NCBI RefSeq assembly: GCF_029433855.1
Contig: NZ_JAROAU010000003.1
Location: 2,331,670-2,395,669, forward strand
Source: Candidatus Kosakonia sp. 282A-S69
GTDB taxonomy: Bacteria; Pseudomonadota; Gammaproteobacteria; Enterobacterales; Enterobacteriaceae
DNA length: 64,000 nucleotides
Direction of reading: 5' to 3'
Positions 42,880 to 52,478 of this stretch are shown here, in pieces (the first letter of the stretch is position 1; the number at the start of each line of letters is the position of its first letter). A program made the translations under genes and the position numbers. Under the pieces are notes generated by a model. It did no database searches. It was given only the letters and a program-made list of their open reading frames with translations, and had not been told where the DNA came from.

Positions 42880-43878
42880 GTGATTGATTTACGCAGTGAC
42901 ACCGTGACCCGACCTGGACGCGCCATGCTGGAGGCAATGATGGCCGCCCCGGTCGGGGATGATGTCTATGGCGATGACCCGACCGTTAACGAACTTCAGG
43001 CCTGGGCCGCTGAACTGAGCGGCAAAGAGGCCGCCCTCTTTTTACCCACCGGAACACAAGCTAACCTGGTCGCCCTGCTCAGCCATTGTGAGCGCGGCGA
43101 AGAGTACATTGTCGGCCAGGGCGCGCACAACTACCTCTATGAAGCAGGCGGTGCGGCGGTGCTCGGCAGTATTCAGCCCCAGCCAATTGATGCAGCCGCC
43201 GACGGCACGCTGCCGCTGGATAAGGTCGCGGCTAAGATCAAAGCCGATGATATTCACTTCGCCCGCACTAAACTGCTGAGCCTTGAAAATACCCACAATG
43301 GCAAAGTGCTGCCGCGCGACTACCTGCAACAGGCCTGGGAATTTACCCGCGAGCGCGGGCTGGCGCTGCACGTCGACGGCGCGCGCATCTTTAACGCGCT
43401 GGTGGAGTATGGCTGCGACTTAAAAGCGATCGCGCAATATTGCGACTCCTTCACCATCTGTCTCTCCAAAGGTCTCGGCTCGCCGGTCGGCTCGCTGCTG
43501 GTCGGGGATAGCGCCTATATCGCCCGCGCTAACCGCTGGCGCAAGATGACCGGCGGCGGCATGCGCCAGGCGGGTTTTCTTGCCGCAGCCGGGCTCTATG
43601 CGCTGAAAAACAACGTTGAGCGGCTGAAAGAGGATCATGACAACGCCGCCTGGCTGGCGACACAGCTGCGCGAACTGGGCGTCGACGTAATGCGCCACGA
43701 TACCAATATGGTGTTTATCCGCGTGGGGGATAACGCCCAGGCGCTGGGCGCGTTTATGCGCGAGCGCGGGGTGACGATCACCGCAGGCAGCGTGGTGCGG
43801 CTGGTCACGCATCTGGATGTCAGCCGCCAGCAGCTTGGCGAGGTGGTTCGCCACTGGCAGGCATTTTTGCAGCGCTAA
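42880..43878 (+). CDS. ltaE: low-specificity L-threonine aldolase
   Basis: PLP enzyme cleaving L-threonine and L-allo-threonine to glycine and acetaldehyde. 332 residues, one less than E. coli; starts at GTG (42880, IDLRSDTVTRPGRAML) with AAGGAAATGCC upstream. The PLP lysine is in CLSKGLGSPVGS; LPTGTQANLVAL and HVDGARIFNA are also diagnostic. 38 bases after poxB. Confidence 0.97.
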   Translation: MIDLRSDTVTRPGRAMLEAMMAAPVGDDVYGDDPTVNELQAWAAELSGKEAALFLPTGTQANLVALLSHCERGEEYIVGQGAHNYLYEAGGAAVLGSIQPQPIDAAADGTLPLDKVAAKIKADDIHFARTKLLSLENTHNGKVLPRDYLQQAWEFTRERGLALHVDGARIFNALVEYGCDLKAIAQYCDSFTICLSKGLGSPVGSLLVGDSAYIARANRWRKMTGGGMRQAGFLAAAGLYALKNNVERLKEDHDNAAWLATQLRELGVDVMRHDTNMVFIRVGDNAQALGAFMRERGVTITAGSVVRLVTHLDVSRQQLGEVVRHWQAFLQR

Positions 43879-43887
43879 GGAGCAGAT

Positions 43888-45324
43888 GTGGCGCAGCGGA
43901 TAGCGGTGCTGGGTGCCAGCGGCTATATCGGACAGCAGTTGGTGCAAGCCCTCAGCGAGCAGGGTCATCAGGTGAAAGCCGTAGCGCGGCGCTTAGGGCG
44001 GCTGCAAAAGCTGGCGCTGGCGAATGTCTCGCTGCATGAGATCGATCTCTTCTGGCCGCAGGCACTGCCCGCGCTGCTGGCGGATGTCGATACCCTCTAC
44101 TATCTGGTGCACAGCATGGGCGAGAGCGGCGATTTTGTCGCCCATGAGCGGCAGATCGCCCTGAATGTGCGCGACGCGCTACAGAGCGCCGGCGTGAAAC
44201 AGGTGATCTATCTCAGCTCTTTGCAGGCGAATGAGAGAAGCGACTCCGATCACCTGCTGGCGCGCCAGTATACCGGCGATCTGCTGCGTGCCGCGGGCGT
44301 GCCGGTGACCGAGCTGCGCGCCGGGATTATTGTCGGTGCCGGTTCGGCAGCGTTTGAGGTGATGCGCGACATGGTCTTTAACCTGCCGGTGCTGACCCCG
44401 CCGCGCTGGGTGCGCTCGCGCACCACCCCCATCGCGCTGGAGAATCTGCTGCATTACCTGCTTGAGCTGCTCAACCATCCGGCCGATACGCACCGGGTGT
44501 TTGAAGCCGCCGGGCCGCAGGTGCTCACTTATCAGCAGCAGTTTATCCGCTTTATGGCGGTGAGCGGCGTCAAGCGGCCGCTCATCCCGCTGCCGCTGCC
44601 GACGCGGCTTATCTCGGCATGGTTTTTACACCTTATCACCTCCGTGCCGCCCTCCATCGCGAAAGCATTGATCCAGGGGCTGAAACACGATCTGCTGGCG
44701 GATGACCGCGCCCTGCGCGCATTAATTCCGCAAACGCTGATCCCCTTTGATGAGGCGGTGCGCCGCACCCTTAAAGAGGAGGAGAAGCTGGTTAACTCCA
44801 GCGACTGGGGCTACGACCCGCAGGCTTTCTCCCGCTGGCGTCCGCAATATGGCTACTACCCGAAGCAGGCCGGTTTTAGCGTCACCACGCCAGCCAGCAC
44901 GCAGGCGTTATGGCAGGTGATCAACGCTATTGGCGGCAAAGAGCGCTACTTTTTTGGCAATCTGCTCTGGCAGGTCCGCGCCGCGCTCGACAGGCTTATC
45001 GGCCATAAGCTGGCGCACGGGCGACCGCAACGCGACTATTTGCAGGTCGGCGATGCGGTAGACAGCTGGAAGGTGATTATCGTTGAGCCGGAACGGCAGC
45101 TTGCCCTGCTGTTTGGCATGAAAGCGCCGGGGCTCGGGCGTTTAACCTTTACGGTAACGGATAAGGGTGAGTGCCGCGTGGTGGATGTGCGCGCCTGGTG
45201 GCATCCGCACGGTATGCCGGGGCTTTTTTACTGGCTGATGATGTTTCCGGCGCATCTGTTTATTTTTCGCGGTATGGCGCAACGTATCGCCAGGCTTGCG
45301 GAAAAAGGCAGTGAAAAAGTCTGA
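43888..45324 (+). CDS. ybjT: YbjT, NAD(P)-binding DUF2867 protein
   Basis: 478 residues (476 in E. coli) beginning at GTG 43888; the Shine-Dalgarno AAGGAG overlaps the ltaE stop codon, indicating coupled translation. N-terminal Rossmann fold with [15 protein letters not shown] and [14 protein letters not shown], the C-terminal half is DUF2867 with [11 protein letters not shown] and [11 protein letters not shown], then hydrophobic residues near the end. Function unknown. Last gene of the poxB operon. Confidence 0.92.
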   Translation: MAQRIAVLGASGYIGQQLVQALSEQGHQVKAVARRLGRLQKLALANVSLHEIDLFWPQALPALLADVDTLYYLVHSMGESGDFVAHERQIALNVRDALQSAGVKQVIYLSSLQANERSDSDHLLARQYTGDLLRAAGVPVTELRAGIIVGAGSAAFEVMRDMVFNLPVLTPPRWVRSRTTPIALENLLHYLLELLNHPADTHRVFEAAGPQVLTYQQQFIRFMAVSGVKRPLIPLPLPTRLISAWFLHLITSVPPSIAKALIQGLKHDLLADDRALRALIPQTLIPFDEAVRRTLKEEEKLVNSSDWGYDPQAFSRWRPQYGYYPKQAGFSVTTPASTQALWQVINAIGGKERYFFGNLLWQVRAALDRLIGHKLAHGRPQRDYLQVGDAVDSWKVIIVEPERQLALLFGMKAPGLGRLTFTVTDKGECRVVDVRAWWHPHGMPGLFYWLMMFPAHLFIFRGMAQRIARLAEKGSEKV

Positions 45325-45413
45325 GCCCATCCCTTTCTTTCAACAATCCCATTGCATCAGGGCGTGATTCACGAAAGAATGCGCGCGATAAACGCTTAAC
45401 ACAGTGGATTGCT

Positions 45414-46427
45414 ATGAAGGTTCTGGTCACGGGCGCAACCAGCGGTTTAGGCCGAAACGCGGTCGAATATCTGCGGCAAAAAGGCATTGCAGTCCGGGCG
45501 ACGGGCCGCAACGAAGCAATGGGCAAGCTGCTCTGCAAGATGGGCGCTGAGTTTGTACCGGCGGATTTAACCCAGCTGGTCTCTTCGCAGGCGAAAGTGA
45601 TGCTTGCGGGTATCGACACATTGTGGCACTGCTCGAGTTTTACCTCGCCATGGGGCACCCAGGAAGCGTTTGATCTCGCTAACGTGCGCGCCACGCGCCG
45701 TCTTGGTGAATGGGCGGTCGCCTGGGGCGTGCGTAACTTTATCCATATCTCCTCGCCGTCGCTCTATTTCGATTTTCACCACCACCGCGACATTGACGAA
45801 GCGTTTCGACCGCGGCGCTTCGCCAACGAGTTTGCCCGCAGTAAAGCCGCCGGTGAGCAGGTTATCGATCTGCTGGCGCAGGCAAACCCGCAAACCCGCT
45901 TTACCATTTTGCGCCCGCAGAGCCTGTTTGGCCCGCACGATAAGGTCTTTATCCCGCGGCTGGCGCAGATGATGCAGCACTACCGCAGCGTTCTGCTGCC
46001 GCGCGGCGGCGATGCGCTGGTGGATATGACCTATTACGAAAATGCGGTGCATGCGATGTGGCTGGCGAGCCAGCCTGAGTGCGACGCCCTTCCCTCCGGG
46101 CGCGCCTTTAATATCACCAACGGCGAACCGCGCTCACTGCGCACCATTGTGCAGACGCTGATTGAGGAACTGGGCATCGATTGCCGTATTCGCTCCGTGC
46201 CCTACACCATGCTGGATATGGTGGCGCGCAGCATGGAGCGCTTCGGCGACAAGCGTGCGAAAGAGCCCGCCTTTACACACTACGGCGTCTCGAAGCTCAA
46301 TTTTGATTTCACGCTGGATATCAAACGCGCGCAGCAGGAGCTGGGCTATACGCCGATTGTGACGCTCGATGAGGGCATCAGACGCACGGCGTTCTGGCTA
46401 AAAGATCACGGCAAACTGCACCGCTAA
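45414..46427 (+). CDS. ybjS: YbjS, NAD(P)-dependent epimerase/dehydratase-like protein
   Basis: 337 residues as in E. coli. Extended short-chain dehydrogenase fold: cofactor motif [25 protein letters not shown], the Lys of [11 protein letters not shown] as the YxxxK-like catalytic site, and [11 protein letters not shown]. Substrate unknown; resembles 3-beta-hydroxysteroid dehydrogenase/isomerases. 89 bases after ybjT. Its stop is only five bases from the stop of the convergent next gene. Confidence 0.92.
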   Translation: MKVLVTGATSGLGRNAVEYLRQKGIAVRATGRNEAMGKLLCKMGAEFVPADLTQLVSSQAKVMLAGIDTLWHCSSFTSPWGTQEAFDLANVRATRRLGEWAVAWGVRNFIHISSPSLYFDFHHHRDIDEAFRPRRFANEFARSKAAGEQVIDLLAQANPQTRFTILRPQSLFGPHDKVFIPRLAQMMQHYRSVLLPRGGDALVDMTYYENAVHAMWLASQPECDALPSGRAFNITNGEPRSLRTIVQTLIEELGIDCRIRSVPYTMLDMVARSMERFGDKRAKEPAFTHYGVSKLNFDFTLDIKRAQQELGYTPIVTLDEGIRRTAFWLKDHGKLHR

Positions 46428-46432
46428 GCGAC

Positions 46433-46993
46433 TCAAAACGGCCCGGATCTGATCTCGGAAACCCGCTGGCCGTTTTTATTGATGTAAAACCACTCGCCGC
46501 CACCCAGCGCCGTATGCTCACCCTCGCGCTGCGGTTTGCAGCCGTTACAGACCAGCGCTTTACCCTCCTGAAACTGCCAGGCGTAATCAAACTGTGGCGC
46601 AATATGGTTGCGGAACGAATCGTCCCAGTAGCCCACTTTGCCATTCTGCCGGGCGCGTACCAGCCCTTCGACAAACCAGTCCGGCCCGTTATCGAAATGC
46701 ACCACCGGCAGATAGCGATCCGGTGCGCGTACATAGTAATCGGCATCCGGCAGCCCGGCTTCGCGGGTGTAGTCATATAAGCCAACCCACGACATGCCAT
46801 CCACATCCTGACTCTTCTCGAACAACTCCGGCAGAAACACCAGTTTGCCCTCTTGCAGCGTCGCGCAGTTGGCAAGGGTCTCGACGTTGTCCGTTTTTTT
46901 ATCCCAGTAAGCGCAGCTAAAGGGCGGTGTCGGCGCACTGTGAGCGGCAAAAGCCGCCATCAGCAGCGCGCCAGTAAGGATGCGTAAATCCAT
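46433..46993 (-). CDS. exported WG-repeat-like protein, unnamed
   Basis: 186 residues from the ATG at 46993; that start is chosen because GAGG lies nine bases upstream and a signal peptide (ILTGALLMAAFAAHSA) follows at once. Other in-frame starts at 46999 and 47011 are possible. The mature part has WG-type repeat features, FFYVxG-like units NGKVGYWDDSFRNHIAPQ, FDYAWQFQEGKALVCNGCK and EWFYINKNGQ, which resemble the KWG fold. Four cysteines may form disulfides. It lies 35 bases after amiD in the same direction and so is probably co-transcribed. Not present in E. coli K-12 at this place; function unknown. Confidence 0.72.
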   Translation of the reverse strand: MDLRILTGALLMAAFAAHSAPTPPFSCAYWDKKTDNVETLANCATLQEGKLVFLPELFEKSQDVDGMSWVGLYDYTREAGLPDADYYVRAPDRYLPVVHFDNGPDWFVEGLVRARQNGKVGYWDDSFRNHIAPQFDYAWQFQEGKALVCNGCKPQREGEHTALGGGEWFYINKNGQRVSEIRSGPF

Positions 46994-47028
46994 CTCCATT
47001 GACCTCGTCATCAGTCAGTCGGCAGGGA

Positions 47029-47874
47029 TCACTCTGCCTGACCATATTTTTCCAGTAAAGCCTCGGCGATCGCTAAGCTTTCGGCGTCAGCTACGCCGTC
47101 CCACTTCGCCGGGCGAAAATGCATCTGAAATGCCATGATGACCCGCTTTTGTTGCAGCGGTGTCATATACGATTTGACGTCATAACCATAACGCGCCAGC
47201 AGATCAAGCAGTGCCGCGTTGCTGACCCGCGTATACTCCGCGCGGCCATTGAGGTAAAACGCGACGCGCGCCGGATCGGGCCAGGCGCCAATCCCCTGCG
47301 CGGCTAACACCTGCCAGGGAAACTGCGGGCCAGGATCGTCTTTGCGCTGCGGCGCGATATCCGCATGCGCCACCACATTCTGCGGCGGAATGTTGTAACG
47401 CGCGACAATATCTTTTACCAGCGGAATCAACGCATTGATTTGTGCCTGCGCAAAAGGAACGAAGGTTTTCCCCCCCGCGGTCTTCTGCCAGCCGCGGTTT
47501 TCCAGCTCAATGCCAATAGAGGTGTCATTGATGCGCGTCGCTCCGCGCCAGAAGCTGGCTCCTGCATGCCACGCCAGTTTCTGCTCCGGCACCAGCTGCC
47601 AGATGCGCGGTTTGCCCTTTTCCCGCGGCGGGTTGGCCGGGATTAAGTAGTGCGAACTGACATCTTTGCCGAGCAGTGTGGTCAAGGAGACATCAAAATC
47701 ATCTGCCGTATAATGGATCACCAGCACCTTGATACGGGGATAAGCCGCTTGCGCCTGATAACGGGTCACCAGTTGATAGCCAGGTTTCTCAATCACGCCT
47801 TTGTTGTCATCTTTTTTATCGCTGGCACACCCTGCCAGTATCAGCGCCAGTAGCACTATTCCCCACGTTTTCAT
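47029..47874 (-). CDS. amiD: N-acetylmuramoyl-L-alanine amidase AmiD (lipoprotein)
   Basis: Zinc amidase of the inner face of the outer membrane that cleaves MurNAc-L-Ala bonds in released muropeptides. The ATG at 47874 has AAGGAG at five bases and gives 281 residues (276 in E. coli). Lipobox LILAGC puts the lipidated Cys at 16. Amidase_2 domain with zinc residues in VIHYTADDF, VAHADIAPQRKDDPGPQFPW; the C-terminal peptidoglycan-binding domain has LLDLLARYGYDV and FQMHFRP. E. coli has ybjQ between amiD and ybjP; here it is absent. Confidence 0.96.
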   Translation of the reverse strand: MKTWGIVLLALILAGCASDKKDDNKGVIEKPGYQLVTRYQAQAAYPRIKVLVIHYTADDFDVSLTTLLGKDVSSHYLIPANPPREKGKPRIWQLVPEQKLAWHAGASFWRGATRINDTSIGIELENRGWQKTAGGKTFVPFAQAQINALIPLVKDIVARYNIPPQNVVAHADIAPQRKDDPGPQFPWQVLAAQGIGAWPDPARVAFYLNGRAEYTRVSNAALLDLLARYGYDVKSYMTPLQQKRVIMAFQMHFRPAKWDGVADAESLAIAEALLEKYGQAE

Positions 47875-47974
47875 GCTTCTCCTTTTAACCATCAATGCGT
47901 TACCAGACACATTATGGGAGCAATACACTATTCTTGAAAGGTTGCGACTTCTGAACAGAAATAAGGAAATCATT

Positions 47975-48490
47975 ATGCGCTATTCAGCTTTGACTCTTGT
48001 TATGCCGTGCGCGCTGCTGTTAAGCGCTTGTACCACCGTTGAGCCAGCTTTTAAAGATACCGGCGCCCGCGTCGGCGCCTGCGTTGAAGGCGGCCCGGAC
48101 AGTGTGGCACAGCAATTCTATGACTACCGCATTGAGCATCCGGGCGCTAACTGGTCTTCGCTGCGCCCATACCTGAGCGATGATCTGAGCAAAATGCTCA
48201 CCGCCGCCAGCCGCGACGCGCGTAATAACGTGCTGCTGAAGGGCGACCCCTTCTCCAGCCGCAATCTGGCACCCGAGAAAGCCGATGTCGCCAGTGCCTC
48301 AACCATCCCGAACAGTGACGCGCGCAATATTCCGCTGCGCGTGACGTTAACCAAAGGCGATCAGCACTGGCAGGATGAGGTGCTAATGATCCGCGAAGGT
48401 CAGTGCTGGGCAGTCGATGATGTGCGCTATCTCGGCGGTACGGTACATGCCCCAGCCGGTACGCTGCGCCAGTCGGTCGAGCACCGCTAA
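47975..48490 (+). CDS. ybjP: YbjP, outer-membrane lipoprotein
   Basis: 171 residues from the ATG at 47975 with AAGGA upstream, as in E. coli. Lipobox LLLSAC puts the modified Cys at 19. The conserved features CVEGGPDSVAQQFYDYRI, DPFSSRN, SASTIPNSDARNIPLRV and GQCWAVDDVRYLGG are intact (DUF3828-like). E. coli YbjP has been linked to TolC complexes; this is not shown here. Divergent from amiD. Confidence 0.93.
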   Translation: MRYSALTLVMPCALLLSACTTVEPAFKDTGARVGACVEGGPDSVAQQFYDYRIEHPGANWSSLRPYLSDDLSKMLTAASRDARNNVLLKGDPFSSRNLAPEKADVASASTIPNSDARNIPLRVTLTKGDQHWQDEVLMIREGQCWAVDDVRYLGGTVHAPAGTLRQSVEHR

Positions 48491-48521
48491 GTATTGAGTA
48501 AACCTATCGATAACCCCCGTA

Positions 48522-48556
48522 AAATGTCTGGCATTCTGTGAGGAATGCCGACATTT
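48522..48556 (+). terminator. hairpin after ybjP
   Basis: AAATGTC-T-GGCATTC / GAATGCC-GACATTT with a TGTGAG loop: 14 pairs and one bulged T. Only TTT-A follows, so termination efficiency is uncertain. Confidence 0.5.
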
Positions 48557-48638
48557 ATGCCTGGTTCCCACGCCGACCAGTGTTATGTGCTAATTTTATG
48601 TAGTAACTTGGTTTATTTTTAAGTTTTAACGCACAAAT

Positions 48639-48656
48639 ATTGCATAACTATTCTGT
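48639..48656 (+). promoter_or_regulatory. artP: possible ArgR box upstream of artP
   Basis: ATTGCATAACTATTCTGT matches 15 of 18 positions of the ARG box, 44 bases before the artP ATG. The gap 48491-48699 otherwise holds the ybjP hairpin and AT-rich promoter DNA. Confidence 0.45.
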
Positions 48657-48699
48657 CAACGTTACTATTTGCGGCCTCAATTGCTATCAGACTGCTTCG

Positions 48700-49428
48700 A
48701 TGAGTATTAAATTAAACAGCATCAATTGCTTCTACGGCGCACATCAGGCGCTGTTCGATATCACACTGGAGTGCCCGCAGGGTGAAACGCTGGTGCTGCT
48801 CGGTCCAAGCGGCGCAGGGAAAAGCTCGCTGTTGCGCGTGCTGAATCTGCTCGAAATGCCGCGCTCTGGTCAGCTGACCATCGCAGGCAATCATTTCGAT
48901 TTCGCCAAAACCCCTTCTGATAAAGCGATTCGCGAATTGCGCCAGAATGTGGGCATGGTATTTCAGCAATATAATCTTTGGCCGCATCTCACCGTGCAGC
49001 AGAATTTGATTGAAGCGCCGTGCCGCGTGCTCGGATTACGTAAAGATGAGGCGCTGGCGCGCGCCGAGAAACTGCTTGAGCGTCTTCGCCTCAAGCCTTA
49101 CAGCGATCGTTACCCGCTGCACCTTTCCGGCGGTCAGCAGCAGCGCGTGGCGATTGCGCGCGCGCTGATGATGGAGCCGCAGGTGCTGCTGTTTGATGAG
49201 CCGACCGCTGCGCTCGACCCGGAGATCACCGCACAGATCGTGAGCATCATTCGCGAGCTGTCGCAAACCGGTATTACGCAAGTTATCGTGACCCACGAAG
49301 TGGAAGTGGCGCGCAAGACAGCCAGTCGCGTGGTGTATATGGAAAATGGTCACATTGTTGAGCAAGGGGATGCGGGCTGCTTTGCTGCGCCGCAGACCGA
49401 CGCGTTTAAATACTACCTATCTCACTGA
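48700..49428 (+). CDS. artP: arginine ABC transporter ATP-binding protein ArtP
   Basis: ATPase of the Art arginine importer. The ATG at 48700 gives 242 residues as in E. coli. Walker [10 protein letters not shown] at 35-43, signature LSGGQQQR, Walker [15 protein letters not shown]. First gene of artPIQM; artI begins 19 bases after the stop. Confidence 0.97.
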   Translation: MSIKLNSINCFYGAHQALFDITLECPQGETLVLLGPSGAGKSSLLRVLNLLEMPRSGQLTIAGNHFDFAKTPSDKAIRELRQNVGMVFQQYNLWPHLTVQQNLIEAPCRVLGLRKDEALARAEKLLERLRLKPYSDRYPLHLSGGQQQRVAIARALMMEPQVLLFDEPTAALDPEITAQIVSIIRELSQTGITQVIVTHEVEVARKTASRVVYMENGHIVEQGDAGCFAAPQTDAFKYYLSH

Positions 49429-49447
49429 AGACTCGGGAATAAAGACA

Positions 49448-50179
49448 ATGAAAAAATTACTGATCGCCGCACTTGTTGCCAGCGTCAGCCTTAGCGCTAC
49501 AGCAGCCCAGACCATCCGTTTCGCCACCGAAGCGAGCTACCCTCCGTTTGAATCGACCGACGCCAATAACAAAATTGTCGGTTTCGATGTCGATCTGGCG
49601 AACGCCCTGTGTAAAGAGATCGATGCCACCTGTACCTTTACTAACCAGGCGTTTGACAGCCTGATCCCGAGCCTGAAATTTCGCCGCTTCGACGCGGTAA
49701 TGGCCGGGATGGATATCACGCCGGAGCGTGAAAAACAGGTGCTGTTCACCACCCCGTATTATGACAACTCTGCGCTCTTTGTCGGCCAGCAGGGCAAATT
49801 CACCGGCATTGACCAGCTGAAAGGTAAGCGTGTCGGCGTACAGAACGGTACCACGCACCAGAAATTCATCACCGATAAGCATCCGGAAATCACCACCGTG
49901 CCTTACGACAGCTACCAGAACGCGCGTCTGGATCTGCAAAACGGCCGTATCGATGCCGTCTTTGGCGACACCGCGGTGGTGACAGAGTGGCTGAAGTCTG
50001 ACGCTAAACTGGCCGCCGTTGGCGATAAAGTGACCGACAAAGATTACTTCGGCACCGGCCTCGGTATCGCGGTACGCCAGGGTAACACCGAGCTGCAGCA
50101 GAAATTTAACGCCGCGCTGGAAAAAGTGAAGAAAGATGGGACTTACCAGACCATCTACAGCAAATGGTTCCAGAAGTAA
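49448..50179 (+). CDS. artI: periplasmic arginine-binding protein ArtI
   Basis: Type 3 extracellular solute-binding protein. The ATG at 49448 gives 243 residues with a signal peptide ending at SATA-AQTIRF (residue 19). Ligand-contact segments are conserved: EASYPPFES, FDVDLANALC, GMDITPEREKQV, GTTHQKF, GDTAVV. Highly similar to ArtJ encoded downstream. Confidence 0.97.
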   Translation: MKKLLIAALVASVSLSATAAQTIRFATEASYPPFESTDANNKIVGFDVDLANALCKEIDATCTFTNQAFDSLIPSLKFRRFDAVMAGMDITPEREKQVLFTTPYYDNSALFVGQQGKFTGIDQLKGKRVGVQNGTTHQKFITDKHPEITTVPYDSYQNARLDLQNGRIDAVFGDTAVVTEWLKSDAKLAAVGDKVTDKDYFGTGLGIAVRQGNTELQQKFNAALEKVKKDGTYQTIYSKWFQK

Positions 50180-50185
50180 TACTGA

Positions 50186-50902
50186 ATGAATGACATGTTT
50201 CCACTAGCAAGCGCCGCCGGGATGACCGTCGGCCTTGCCGTCTGCGCGCTGATCATCGGCCTGGTGCTGGCGATGATCTTTGCCGTCTGGGAGTCGGTCA
50301 AATGGCGACCCATTGCCTGGATCGGCACCGCGCTGGTGACGATTTTACGCGGCCTGCCGGAGATTCTGGTGGTGCTGTTTATCTATTTCGGCTCCTCTCA
50401 GCTGCTGTTACTGCTGTCGGACGGCTTTACCCTCAACCTCGGCGTTGTGCAGATCCCGGTGCAGATGCAGATTGAGAATTTCGACGTCAGCCCGTTTCTC
50501 TGCGGCGTGATCGCCCTCTCCCTGCTCTACGCGGCTTACGCCTCGCAAACCCTGCGCGGTGCGTTAAAAGCGGTGCCGGAGGGTCAGCGCGAGTCGGGTC
50601 AGGCGCTGGGCTTGTCGAAAAGGGCCATTTTCTTTCGCCTGGTGATGCCGCAGATGTGGCGCCATGCGCTGCCGGGGCTGGGTAATCAGTGGCTGGTGCT
50701 GCTGAAAGATACTGCGCTGGTGTCGCTGATAAGCGTTAACGATCTGATGCTGCAAACCAAAAGTATCGCCACCCGCACTCAGGAGCCGTTTACCTGGTAT
50801 ATTGTGGCGGCGGCGATCTATCTGGTGATCACCCTGCTCAGCCAGTGGGTGCTGAAACGCATCGATCTGCACGCGACGCGCTTTGAACGGAGGCCGGGAT
50901 AA
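50186..50902 (+). CDS. artQ: arginine ABC transporter permease ArtQ
   Basis: 238 residues as in E. coli, five hydrophobic segments, with the EAA loop [19 protein letters not shown] and [15 protein letters not shown]. Its stop codon shares one base with the artM start (TAATG). Confidence 0.97.
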   Translation: MNDMFPLASAAGMTVGLAVCALIIGLVLAMIFAVWESVKWRPIAWIGTALVTILRGLPEILVVLFIYFGSSQLLLLLSDGFTLNLGVVQIPVQMQIENFDVSPFLCGVIALSLLYAAYASQTLRGALKAVPEGQRESGQALGLSKRAIFFRLVMPQMWRHALPGLGNQWLVLLKDTALVSLISVNDLMLQTKSIATRTQEPFTWYIVAAAIYLVITLLSQWVLKRIDLHATRFERRPG

Positions 50903-51570
50903 TGCTTGAATTTATGCCCGAGCTGTTCAAAGGGCTGCACACCAGCCTGACGCTGACGGTGGCCTCGCTGATCGTGGCGCTGGTGTTGTCGCTGCTCTTC
51001 ACCATTGTGCTGACGCTGAAAACGCCGGTGCTGACGCAGATTGTCCGCGCCTATATCACGCTCTTTACCGGCACGCCGCTGCTGGTGCAGATCTTCCTGA
51101 TTTACTACGGGCCGGGGCAGTTCCCTTCATTGCAGAACTATCCGGCGATCTGGCGTCTGCTCTCTGAGCCGTGGCTCTGCGCGCTGATTGCGCTGTCGCT
51201 TAACAGCGCGGCCTATACCACGCAGCTCTTCTATGGTGCGATCCGCGCCATCCCGGATGGGCAGTGGCAATCCTGCGGCGCGCTGGGGATGAGCAAGAAA
51301 GATACGCTGGCGATCCTGCTACCCTATGCGTTTAAACGCGCCCTCTCCTCCTACTCGAACGAAGTGGTGCTGGTGTTCAAAAGTACGTCGCTGGCCTACA
51401 CCATTACATTGATGGAAGTGATGGGACACGGGCAGCTGCTGTATGGACGTACCTACGATGTGACGGTCTTTGGCGCAGCCGGTTTGATTTATCTGGTGGT
51501 GAATGGCTTGCTGACGCTGATGATGCGCCTGATTGAGCGCAAGGCGCTGGCGTTTGAGCGGCGCAACTAA
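50902..51570 (+). CDS. artM: arginine ABC transporter permease ArtM
   Basis: 222 residues as in E. coli; pairs with ArtQ. Contains TLFTGTPLLVQIFLIYYG and the EAA loop GAIRAIPDGQWQSCGALGM. Overlaps artQ by one base, giving coupled translation. Confidence 0.97.
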   Translation: MLEFMPELFKGLHTSLTLTVASLIVALVLSLLFTIVLTLKTPVLTQIVRAYITLFTGTPLLVQIFLIYYGPGQFPSLQNYPAIWRLLSEPWLCALIALSLNSAAYTTQLFYGAIRAIPDGQWQSCGALGMSKKDTLAILLPYAFKRALSSYSNEVVLVFKSTSLAYTITLMEVMGHGQLLYGRTYDVTVFGAAGLIYLVVNGLLTLMMRLIERKALAFERRN

Positions 51571-51590
51571 GCTGCATAGATAAGCTGTAG

Positions 51591-51627
51591 AGGCGAGCAA
51601 ATGACCCCATTTCTCGCCTTTATTTTT
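51591..51627 (+). terminator. terminator of artPIQM
   Basis: AGGCGAG (51591-51597) pairs with CTCGCCT (51613-51619), with inner AAATG/CATTT pairing, followed by TTATTTTT. Confidence 0.82.
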
Positions 51628-51633
51628 GCCTTT

Positions 51634-51672
51634 AATAAATAATTAAGCATTATAGTTGCATATAAATTCATA
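51634..51672 (+). promoter_or_regulatory. artJ: tandem ArgR boxes upstream of artJ
   Basis: Two 18-bp boxes at exactly 3-bp spacing: AATAAATAATTAAGCATT (51634-51651, 15 of 18 matches) and GTTGCATATAAATTCATA (51655-51672, 16 of 18 matches). This is the standard ArgR hexamer operator. They end 61 bases before the artJ ATG, so artJ should be repressed by arginine. Confidence 0.75.
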
Positions 51673-51733
51673 CACTGGCATTGTTAATCTCATGCCTCCG
51701 GGTGACAACAATAAGATAGACAGGAGTTTACTC

Positions 51734-52465
51734 ATGAAAAAAATGATACTGGCCGCCCTTCTCGCTACCGTTTCCACAGGGGCTATGGCGGCCGATAAGA
51801 TCAGCTTCGGCGTGTCGGCGACCTATCCACCGTTTGAATCCCTCGATGCGGGCAATAAGATTGTCGGCTTTGATATCGATCTCGCGAACGCGCTCTGCAA
51901 GCAGATGCAGGCCAACTGCACCTTTACCAATCACGCCTTCGACAGCCTGATCCCGGCGCTGAAATTCAAGAAGTATGACGCGGTGATCTCCGGGATGGAC
52001 ATTACCCCGGAGCGTAGTAAGCAGGTAGCATTTACCGACCCCTATTACGCCAACTCTGCGCTGGTGATTGCCAAAAAAGAGGCTTTTAAATCTTTTGACG
52101 ATCTGAAGGGCAAACGCATCGGCATGGAAAATGGCACCACCCATCAGAAATATTTGCAGGATAAGCACCCGGAAGTGACCACCGTCGCGTATGACAGCTA
52201 CCAGAACGCGATTATCGACCTGAAAAATGGCCGCATCGACGGCGTGTTTGGCGATACAGCAGTAGTGAATGAGTGGCTGAAAACCAACCCGCAGCTCGGT
52301 GCAGCCACACCGAAGGTGACCGACCCGCAATATTTCGGCACCGGTCTTGGTATCGCTGTGCGCCCGGATAACAAAGCGCTGCTGGAGAAACTGAACGCCG
52401 CGCTGAAAGCGATTAAAGCCGACGGTACATACCAGAAAATCAGTGACCAGTGGTTCCCGCAGTAA
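51734..52465 (+). CDS. artJ: periplasmic arginine-binding protein ArtJ
   Basis: 243 residues from the ATG at 51734 (CAGGAG upstream), signal peptide ending at GAMA-ADKISF. High-affinity arginine-binding protein that feeds ArtQM-ArtP. Solute-binding type 3 motifs SATYPPFES, GFDIDLANALCKQM, GMDITPERSKQV, GTTHQKYL are present. Separate transcription unit behind the tandem ArgR operator, followed by a BIME array. Confidence 0.97.
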   Translation: MKKMILAALLATVSTGAMAADKISFGVSATYPPFESLDAGNKIVGFDIDLANALCKQMQANCTFTNHAFDSLIPALKFKKYDAVISGMDITPERSKQVAFTDPYYANSALVIAKKEAFKSFDDLKGKRIGMENGTTHQKYLQDKHPEVTTVAYDSYQNAIIDLKNGRIDGVFGDTAVVNEWLKTNPQLGAATPKVTDPQYFGTGLGIAVRPDNKALLEKLNAALKAIKADGTYQKISDQWFPQ

Positions 52466-52478
52466 GCACTTCTCTTGC

